From Xanthobacteraceae bacterium (GTDB lineage Bacteria; Pseudomonadota; Alphaproteobacteria; Rhizobiales; Xanthobacteraceae): 47,514 nt of DNA. Location: positions 1-47,514 of the forward strand of contig JAQGJU010000141.1 in the NCBI GenBank assembly GCA_028290465.1, in the 5' to 3' direction. The notes under the pieces were generated by a model, which did no database searches, was not told the DNA's origin, and saw only the letters and a program-made list of their open reading frames with translations. Shown piece after piece: positions 41,360-47,514 of the stretch (position 1 is its first letter; each line of letters opens with the position of its first letter). Position numbers and translations under genes: made by a program.

Positions 41360-42005
41360 GGTCGTCTGCGCCCTGTGAACCTGATGTTTTATGAGATCCG
41401 GCGGCTGCCATAGCAACCCGGAAAGCGGCCCGGCATAAGGAACCATCCCGACGCCCGTCTCTAACCGCCCGTTAACCGAGCCGCGCGATCCTTGACGAAG
41501 GCGCAAACCGTCCATTCCGGTCGGTCCAGCGCATCGAGAACGATACAGGCCGTATCATGGGCACGATCTTGGAAATGCGACCGCGACACGCCGACCACTC
41601 GACGCGCGAACGCGCGGCGGGCACGGGTCCGGCCGAGGTCATCGTCTTCCCGCGCACCGGCGTCACCAGCCTTTGCGGGATTTGGCATGCCCCGCCGACA
41701 GAGACTGGTTCGAAAGCTTTGCTGCCGACCCTCGAGGTCTGACACAGCTTTCCGCTCCGGCGGGACGTAACGGGCTCTGGCGCCAACCGGCGCTCGCCCT
41801 GAACGATGGCGGCGCGCCCCTCGCCGCCGCGCCAACGCGCACACCGCCCGCCTGGGCTCAGGCGCGGCCGATTCGAGCCGCCGGACGGCTTCCGGCCACC
41901 TCCTTTTCATCGCGGTGTTGCCCATGCCCGTTGGACAACGCGGCGGCCGGCGACTAGGCTTCACGCCTCTTCGCGCGCGATCTCAGTGCGCCTCAGGCGG
42001 CCAAC
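41360..42005. other. 646-base region without a supported gene
   Basis: This lies between guaD and the pentapeptide gene, which are divergent. A possible 61-codon frame at 41557-41742 (MGTILEMRPRHADHSTRERA, then PAEVIVFPRTG) vaguely resembles short AEVIxFPG-type proteins of Rhizobiales. It has no good ribosome-binding site and I do not call it a gene. Promoters for both neighbours must lie here; no consensus boxes stand out. Confidence 0.5.
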
Positions 42006-42935
42006 ATGAAGCTTTTCGGCGCCCGGAACCTTCGGGAACGGCAGACGGCCCTGCTCGCGCTCAATGCGTGGGCACGCCCAACCGCGTCGACCGGAGAATC
42101 CGCCGCCTTGCTGCTCGACGCGACCGGTCAGGCTTTTGTGGAGGCCCGCCGGGCCGCCGCGCTGGACCGTAGCGCGCTGGGCGTTGCCGCCTGGAACGAC
42201 TGGGCCCTGGCCATGGTGGCCCTGCGCCGCGAGGTCGAAGGCGATGCCGCAACCTTGCGGCTGTGGCGCGCGCTCGCCACCGCCGATTTTGGCGGCCGCA
42301 TCTTCAAGACCGAATGTGATTTTGCCGGCTTCGTGTTCCCCGGACCGGCCGATTTTGCCGGCGCGCGGTTTTCGCTGGAGGCCTGGTTCAACGCCGCGAA
42401 GTTCATGGACGGGGCCGATTTCGTTTCCTGTCAGTTCGAGCGCGATGGCTTTTTCGAGTGCGGCGAGTTCGACGGTCCGGCCGCGTTCGACCGCACCCGC
42501 TGGTCGCGCAATGCCCAGTTCCGGTCGTGCCGGTTCGGCGCCGACACCCATTTCCGCGAAGCCCGGTTCGAGAAGGACGCTTGGTTCCGCGGCTCGAACT
42601 TCCAGGGCGCGCTGTCGTTCGCGGCGGCGCATTTCGCCGGCGATGCCGGCCTCGGCGACTGCGCCTATCGGGGCCGCTCGGATTTCGTGCTGGTCCGGTT
42701 TCGCGACAATGCCGGCTTCGACCAGGCCCGGTTCATCGGCGCGGTGCGCTTCGACGATGCCCGCTTCGAGCGCAAGGCTTGGTTCACCGAGGCCCGCTTC
42801 GAGGCCGACGCCTCGTTCGACCGCGCGCAGTTTGCCGGCGAAGTCGACTTCAGCGGCGTCTCCGTGGTCGAACGCTCTTCGGCCGCCGATGAGATCGCGC
42901 TGCTGGAAACCCGCGTCGCCAGCCGTCGCGCCTGA
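42006..42935 (+). CDS. pentapeptide-type repeat protein with sixteen 11-residue units
   Basis: A 309-residue protein. After a 100-residue helical N-terminus, residues from about 107 to 282 form sixteen consecutive 11-residue units of pattern xxARFxxxAxF (for example REARFEKDAWF, DDARFERKAWF, TEARFEADASF). This matches the Pfam Pentapeptide_3 style rather than the plain A(D/N)Lxx form and predicts a right-handed quadrilateral beta-helix with a phenylalanine core. No signal peptide or membrane helix is seen, so it is probably cytoplasmic. ATG 42006 follows GCCAAC without a strong ribosome-binding site. Some such proteins mimic DNA and protect gyrase, but no function can be assigned here. Confidence 0.88.
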   Translation: MKLFGARNLRERQTALLALNAWARPTASTGESAALLLDATGQAFVEARRAAALDRSALGVAAWNDWALAMVALRREVEGDAATLRLWRALATADFGGRIFKTECDFAGFVFPGPADFAGARFSLEAWFNAAKFMDGADFVSCQFERDGFFECGEFDGPAAFDRTRWSRNAQFRSCRFGADTHFREARFEKDAWFRGSNFQGALSFAAAHFAGDAGLGDCAYRGRSDFVLVRFRDNAGFDQARFIGAVRFDDARFERKAWFTEARFEADASFDRAQFAGEVDFSGVSVVERSSAADEIALLETRVASRRA

Positions 42936-43035
42936 CCTGCCGACCCCTCGATCAGGCCCGCTCGGGGCGTCAGGATACCCCTGTCACCGAACTGTCATGA
43001 ATTGCTGGTTTCTAGCCCGACCGGCGGAGAAAGTC

Positions 43036-43374
43036 ATGCAAGTCGCAATTCTGGATGATACTGGCACCACGGCCCGCATGGTGTTGAATGGCCGGCTCGA
43101 CATTGTCGGCGCCGATGTGGTTGCGCTGCCGCTGGCGACACTGTCCGGGTCCAAGACCTCGCTGATCGTCGACATGGCGGATGTGAGCTTTCTGGCCTCG
43201 ATCGGCATCCGCCACCTGGTCGCCGCCACCAAAGCGCTCGGCCGGCGCGGCGGCAAACTCATTCTGCTCAATCCCAATCCGATCGTCACCGAAGTGCTGA
43301 CGACTTCGGGGGTTTCCTCGCTGATGCCGATCATGCGCAGCGACGATGAGGCCCAGGCCGCGCTCGCCGGCTGA
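43036..43374 (+). CDS. STAS-domain anti-sigma factor antagonist
   Basis: A 112-residue STAS protein of the SpoIIAA/RsbV type. Ser55 in VSFLASIGIRHL aligns with the phosphorylated Ser58 of SpoIIAA (MDSSG). LNGRLDIVGADVV near residue 17 is the conserved first half. ATG 43036 has GGAG upstream. It lies 82 bases before a PP2C phosphatase, and an RsbW-like kinase follows that, so the three form a partner-switching module in which the kinase phosphorylates this protein and the phosphatase resets it. Confidence 0.92.
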   Translation: MQVAILDDTGTTARMVLNGRLDIVGADVVALPLATLSGSKTSLIVDMADVSFLASIGIRHLVAATKALGRRGGKLILLNPNPIVTEVLTTSGVSSLMPIMRSDDEAQAALAG

Positions 43375-43456
43375 CGCGAGGCCGCCCCCAAGCGAGCATT
43401 CCCCGGCTTGAAGAATTCGTGCTATCGCTAGACGGAGCCAATAAAAGAGCCCGTTT

Positions 43457-44650
43457 ATGGCGTTGCCGAGTGCCCGCGTCCTGATCGTTGACGACATCGC
43501 CGAAAACCGCGAGTTGCTGGTCCGCCGCCTGAAGCGGCTGTGGATCGACGACATCGACGAGGCGGTCAATGGCGTGGAAGCGCTCGCGGCGATCGGCCGC
43601 AAGAATTACGACATTGTACTCCTCGACATCATGATGCCGGAGATGGACGGCTTCGGCGTCCTCGAGCAGTTGAAGGCCGACGGCCGGATCAACGATCTGC
43701 CAGTGGTGGTGATCTCGGCCATGAACGAGATCGACCCGATGGTGCGCTGTATCGAACTCGGCGCCGAGGATTTCATTTTCAAGCCGTTCAACCCGACGCT
43801 GCTGCGCGCGCGTGTAATGGCGACGTTGGAAAAGAAGGCGCTACGCGACCAGACCCGCGAGGAGCTGCGTCGCAAGCAGTACGAGTTGAACGAGGCGCGC
43901 ACGTTGCAGCTTGCTTTGGTGCCGCCGGCGTTTCGCGGCAATTGCGGCGGCTTCTCGCTGTCGATCGATGTCGTGCTTGAGCCCGCCAAGGAAGTCGGCG
44001 GCGACCTGGTCGATCATTTCCGCGTCGGCGATCTCGTGGTGCTGGCGCTCGGCGATGTGTCGGATAAGGGCGCCGGTGCCGCCTTGATGATGGCCCGCAC
44101 CCATTCGATGTTCCGCGGCTTGTCGATGCGGCCGGACGCCGACGCGCTGTTCCGCGATCCGGCCGCCGCCGTCGGTCTGGTGAATGCGGCGCTGGCCAAG
44201 GCCAACGAGAGCTGCATGTTCGTCACCTTCCTGCTGGCGACCTTCGATCCGGCCAATGGTGAATTCCGTTACGTCCGGGCCGGCCATGTGCCGCCCTTCG
44301 TGCGGCGCGAGAACGGCAAGATCGAGCGCCCTTCCCACCAGGGAGGTCTGCCGCTCGGACTGGTCGAAGACGGCGTCTACACATCCGACGCGGTCCTTCT
44401 GGCGCCGGGCGACCGCGTGCTGGTGCTGACCGACGGCTTCACCGAAGCAGCCGATCCGGCCGATAACCTGTTCGGCGAAACCATGATCGAGAGCTTCCTG
44501 GCTGAGCTGACCGAAGACACGGCCGCTCCGCTCGACCTGCTGACCGCGCAGGTCAAAGCGTTCGAGGCCGGCCTGCCGGCCGCCGACGACATGGCGGCGT
44601 TCCTGCTCACGCTTTTTTCGTTCCCTCATGGCCCGGCGGCGGCGCCATGA
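43457..44650 (+). CDS. receiver-PP2C (SpoIIE/RsbU-type) serine phosphatase
   Basis: A 397-residue protein. Residues 5-125 are a receiver: Asp12-Asp13, phosphoacceptor Asp57 (LLDIMMPEMDG) and Lys109 (FIFKPF). A coiled-coil linker follows (LRDQTREELRRKQYELNEA). Residues 165-390 are a PP2C SpoIIE phosphatase with EVGGDLVDHFR, LGDVSDKGAGAALMMARTHS, VRAGHVPPFV and VLVLTDGFTEA, which carry the metal-binding aspartates. Phosphorylation of the receiver probably switches the phosphatase that acts on the STAS protein upstream. Its stop overlaps the next start by four bases (ATGA). Confidence 0.93.
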   Translation: MALPSARVLIVDDIAENRELLVRRLKRLWIDDIDEAVNGVEALAAIGRKNYDIVLLDIMMPEMDGFGVLEQLKADGRINDLPVVVISAMNEIDPMVRCIELGAEDFIFKPFNPTLLRARVMATLEKKALRDQTREELRRKQYELNEARTLQLALVPPAFRGNCGGFSLSIDVVLEPAKEVGGDLVDHFRVGDLVVLALGDVSDKGAGAALMMARTHSMFRGLSMRPDADALFRDPAAAVGLVNAALAKANESCMFVTFLLATFDPANGEFRYVRAGHVPPFVRRENGKIERPSHQGGLPLGLVEDGVYTSDAVLLAPGDRVLVLTDGFTEAADPADNLFGETMIESFLAELTEDTAAPLDLLTAQVKAFEAGLPAADDMAAFLLTLFSFPHGPAAAP

Positions 44651-45063
44651 CGACGCCCTTCACCGCCGAAATTCGGGCCGAGCCCATCGCCATCTCGGCG
44701 CTGACCGAACAGGCGATGGAATATCTTGGCGGCGCCGGCGTCGATGCTCGCGCCACGCACCATGTCGCGCTGGTGATCGACGAGATGTTGACCAATGTGG
44801 TGAGCCACGGCGCCGCGCCGGGGGGCACGGTAGGGGTCAAGATCGACATCCTGCCGGACCGGGTGAAGGCCGAAATCCTCGATCCCGGCCTGCCGTTCGA
44901 TCCGCGCGCCGCGCCGGTGCCGGACCTGGAAACCGATGTGGAAAACCGGGCGATCGGCGGCGTCGGACTGCTGCTGGTCAGGACGCTGACGTGCGAACTG
45001 GATTATGAGCGCAGCGGCGACCGCAACCGCACCCGCTTCGCGGTCGCCCGCGCGTCGACATGA
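44647..45063 (+). CDS. RsbW/SpoIIAB-like ATP-binding serine kinase
   Basis: A 138-residue GHKL ATPase. The N-box is DEMLTNVVSHG near residue 45, the G1 box ILDPGLPFDP near residue 77 and the G2 box IGGVGLLLVRTL near residue 103. Such kinases phosphorylate a STAS antagonist and in classical systems also bind a sigma factor. No sigma factor gene is in the window, so the output could be a sigma factor elsewhere or a different target. Start ATG 44647 overlaps the phosphatase gene. Confidence 0.9.
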   Translation: MTTPFTAEIRAEPIAISALTEQAMEYLGGAGVDARATHHVALVIDEMLTNVVSHGAAPGGTVGVKIDILPDRVKAEILDPGLPFDPRAAPVPDLETDVENRAIGGVGLLLVRTLTCELDYERSGDRNRTRFAVARAST

Positions 45064-45082
45064 CTAGAGAGAACAGGCCACA

Positions 45083-47514
45083 ATGAACAGCGATCGGTCG
45101 TCTTCCGAGGTGCCACAGCCGGAGCCGCGTCAGCGCATCGCCGCGTGGCGAGCCGGGCGCGCCTGGTACAGCAGCATCGCGAGCAAACTGCTGATCGCCT
45201 TCGGGCTGATCGCCGCGCTGACCGTGAGCGCCTCGTGGCTGTCGCTGATCCGCTTCAACCAAGTCGACAGCGTGCTGAATACGCTGATCCATGTCAGCTT
45301 TCCGGCGGTCAAACTTTCGCTCGAAGTGCAGACCAAGGCCGCCGACGTGATCGAGGGCGCGGGCGAAGTCGGCAAGGCAGAGGACGAGTCGCAGCGCTTC
45401 GAGCGAATGGAAATCATCACCGAGCGCATCGGCAGTCTTTGGCAGGCGGTCGACGGCCTGCGCGACGTCGTGTCCGACCAGGCCACGATGGCCCGCATAC
45501 AGGAACTGATCGCACGGATCGATCAGCAGGTCGGCGATCTCAACCGCACGGCGCGCGATGTCCTAGCCGTACAGGATGAACGACGCCGTGCAGCGCGGCA
45601 GATCGATCCGATCCTGGAGCAGGCCGCGCAGGAACGCATACAGCGCGGCCGCGACGCCGTCGCCGGCATTCAGCGAGCGTTGCAGGCGAGCGGCCTTGAA
45701 CTGCGCCGGCAAGTGGCGACCGTGGTCGCGAAGGCCGAACAGGATGCTACCGCGACCCGGCAGCTTTCGGCCGACGCCATTGCCAACAGTCGGGCCTGGC
45801 TGCTGGCGATCGCGCTGGCGAGCCTCATCCTTGCCGGCCTGATCGTCTGGCTGTTCGTGCTGCGCTATGTGGTGCGGCAGCTCAGCCGGCTCGCCCGCGC
45901 CATGCTGGCGATCGCGGGCGGCGATCTCGACAAGCGGATCCCACCCGCCGGCGCGGACGAACTCGGCGACATGAGCCGAGCATTGGTCGTGTTCCGCGAC
46001 AATGCCCGCGAAATTCGCGTCGCCAAGAATGAAGCCGACAAGGCCCGCGCCGAGGCGGAAGCCGCCTCGCGCACCAAATCCGCATTCCTGGCCAATATGA
46101 GCCACGAACTGCGCACGCCGCTGAACGCCATCATCGGCTACAGCGAAATCCTGGTCGAGGACGCCGAGGATCGCGGCGACGACACCAGCGTCGGCGATTT
46201 GCAGAAGATCCAGGGCGCCGGCAAGCATCTGCTCGGACTGATCAACAGCATCCTCGATCTGTCGAAGATCGAAGCCGGCCGCATGGACGTCTATCTCGAG
46301 CAGATCTATCTGGCCCGGCTGGTCGAAGAAGTGCGCGGCATCGTCGAGCCGATGGTGGTCAAGAACGGCAACAGGCTCATCGTCGATCTGCCGGCCGAGA
46401 TCGGTTCGATGCGTACCGACCTGACCAAGCTGAAGCAGAGCCTGATCAACCTGCTGAGCAACGCCGCGAAGTTCACCCAGAACGGCGAAGTCCGACTGTC
46501 GGTGACGCGTTCGCCGGGCGCGGGTCTCGCGTCGCATGTTGCCTTCGCAGTCCACGACACCGGCATCGGCATGAACGAGGAACAGCTTGGCCGGCTGTTC
46601 CAGGCCTTCACGCAGGCGGATTCCTCCACCACTCGCAATTATGGCGGCACCGGGTTGGGCCTGACCATCACTAAGCATTTTGCCGGCATGCTGGGCGGCA
46701 CCATCACGGTCACCAGCACGCCCGGCCAAGGCACCACTTTCACGCTGGATGTACCGGATCAGTCGAGCCATGTGGCGGCGGGCGACGCGCCGGCCGATAT
46801 CGCGGCGGCCGGCGATCAGGATGGCACCGGACTGACCGTGCTGGTGGTCGACGACGACCCGGCCGTGCATGAGGTGTTGTCGGCGACGCTGGCGCGCGAA
46901 GGCTATCGCCTGCTGCATGCCCGCGACGGCGCCGAGGCGCTCGACATTCTGCGCAAGACGCCGCCCGACATCGTCACGCTCGACGTGATGATGCCCAAGA
47001 TCGACGGCTGGTCGGTGCTCGGCATGATGAAGTCCGATCCCGAGCTCGAGCGTATCCCGGTCATCATGCTGACCATCGTGGACGATCGTAATCTTGGCTA
47101 TTCGCTCGGCGCCGCCGAGTACATGACCAAGCCGATCGACCGGGCGCGGCTGGTCGCGCTGGTGCAGCGCTTTGCCGGACGCAACGAGAACGGCCTTGTG
47201 CTGGTGGTCGACGACGACGCCGAGGTGCGCGACGTGGTCCGCATCACGCTGCATGGCGCCGGGCTGAAGACCGCCGAAGCGATCAACGGCCGCGCGGCGC
47301 TGGACTGGATGGACCGCAATCCGCTGCCCAACCTGATCCTGCTCGACCTGATGATGCCCGAGATGGACGGTCCGCAGTTTCGTGCAGCCCAGCTGCGCGA
47401 CCCGCGTCTGTCGCGCATCCCGGTCGTCGTGCTGTCGGCCGATCGGATGATCGCCGAGAAAGCGCACGCGCTGGGCGTCTGGGGTTTCGTCGTGAAGCCG
47501 CTTCAGCCGGAGCA
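45083..47514 (+). CDS. hybrid sensor histidine kinase with at least two receivers (3' end outside the window)
   Basis: At least 810 residues; the frame is still open at the window edge. A first membrane helix lies near residues 35-53 ([20 protein letters not shown]). A long periplasmic helical sensor region follows, then a second helix near residues 235-258 ([20 protein letters not shown]) and a HAMP domain ([20 protein letters not shown]). The phosphoacceptor is His341 ([11 protein letters not shown]). The ATPase domain shows [22 protein letters not shown] and [13 protein letters not shown]. Receiver 1 begins near residue 587 with Asp634, and receiver 2 near residue 707 with Asp755. It is 19 bases after the RsbW-like gene and probably feeds the receiver-PP2C protein. 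Confidence 0.92.
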   Translation, partial: MNSDRSSSEVPQPEPRQRIAAWRAGRAWYSSIASKLLIAFGLIAALTVSASWLSLIRFNQVDSVLNTLIHVSFPAVKLSLEVQTKAADVIEGAGEVGKAEDESQRFERMEIITERIGSLWQAVDGLRDVVSDQATMARIQELIARIDQQVGDLNRTARDVLAVQDERRRAARQIDPILEQAAQERIQRGRDAVAGIQRALQASGLELRRQVATVVAKAEQDATATRQLSADAIANSRAWLLAIALASLILAGLIVWLFVLRYVVRQLSRLARAMLAIAGGDLDKRIPPAGADELGDMSRALVVFRDNAREIRVAKNEADKARAEAEAASRTKSAFLANMSHELRTPLNAIIGYSEILVEDAEDRGDDTSVGDLQKIQGAGKHLLGLINSILDLSKIEAGRMDVYLEQIYLARLVEEVRGIVEPMVVKNGNRLIVDLPAEIGSMRTDLTKLKQSLINLLSNAAKFTQNGEVRLSVTRSPGAGLASHVAFAVHDTGIGMNEEQLGRLFQAFTQADSSTTRNYGGTGLGLTITKHFAGMLGGTITVTSTPGQGTTFTLDVPDQSSHVAAGDAPADIAAAGDQDGTGLTVLVVDDDPAVHEVLSATLAREGYRLLHARDGAEALDILRKTPPDIVTLDVMMPKIDGWSVLGMMKSDPELERIPVIMLTIVDDRNLGYSLGAAEYMTKPIDRARLVALVQRFAGRNENGLVLVVDDDAEVRDVVRITLHGAGLKTAEAINGRAALDWMDRNPLPNLILLDLMMPEMDGPQFRAAQLRDPRLSRIPVVVLSADRMIAEKAHALGVWGFVVKPLQPE

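Noticed and set aside
45563-47467. A 634-codon minus-strand open frame opposite the hybrid kinase.
   Set aside because: The plus strand encodes clear HAMP, HisKA, ATPase and receiver motifs, and the antisense product has shadow-type composition.

Overview
The window comes from a high-GC alphaproteobacterium, most likely a Hyphomicrobiales (Rhizobiales) member of the Xanthobacteraceae/Nitrobacteraceae type. Three things point there: the gene families, a urtABCDE-ureDABC arrangement typical of that group, and several intergenic palindromes of the kinds known from Bradyrhizobium-like genomes (GAGCATGATC...GATCATGCTC elements and paired AGCGTTTTC / TTAGAGCGCG elements). No rRNA, tRNA, CRISPR array or intact insertion sequence was seen. 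Family assignments rest on reading the protein sequences and remembered family motifs; no search was run.

Region 1 (1-9.7 kb, all minus strand) is a nitrogen-acquisition operon. A near-perfect sigma-54 promoter precedes urtA, followed by the urea ABC transporter urtABCDE and the urease genes ureD, ureA, ureB and the start of ureC. Two extra genes sit among the urease subunits: a MESH1-like small alarmone hydrolase between ureA and ureB, and a patatin-like lipase between ureB and ureC. ureC carries an in-frame stop inside a replaced 8-codon block.

Region 2 (9.8-20.2 kb) is a catabolic neighbourhood. It has a Bug-type solute receptor, galB and galC homologues (hydratase and aldolase for the lower part of gallate/protocatechuate 4,5-cleavage), a type I extradiol-dioxygenase-like VOC protein with a Tyr where the catalytic His is expected, a FlK-like hotdog thioesterase, an MFS carrier, a DUF1932 dehydrogenase, an orphan NitT/TauT-type receptor with a class II aldolase, and a Crp/Fnr regulator. 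A second DUF1932 dehydrogenase lies at 20.9 kb beyond a single-domain response regulator.

Region 3 (21.8-41.4 kb) is a purine catabolism locus. Guanine and 8-oxoguanine deaminases, xanthine dehydrogenase (xdhABC), the membrane urate hydroxylase PuuD, a UraD-UraH fusion and PuuE take purines to allantoate. A BmpA-type nucleoside ABC transporter and a Tsx-like outer membrane channel supply substrate. The next expected gene, an allantoate amidohydrolase, is present only as a decayed pseudogene. An HxlR regulator, a small secreted protein and a methyltransferase with a probable 5' frameshift are interspersed.

Region 4 (42.0 kb to the end) holds a pentapeptide-type beta-helix protein with sixteen 11-residue units, then a signalling cluster: STAS antagonist, receiver-PP2C phosphatase, RsbW-like kinase and a large hybrid histidine kinase cut by the window edge. 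Together, regions 1 and 3 describe purine-to-urea-to-ammonia nitrogen scavenging, with possible lesions at two late steps (allC and ureC).
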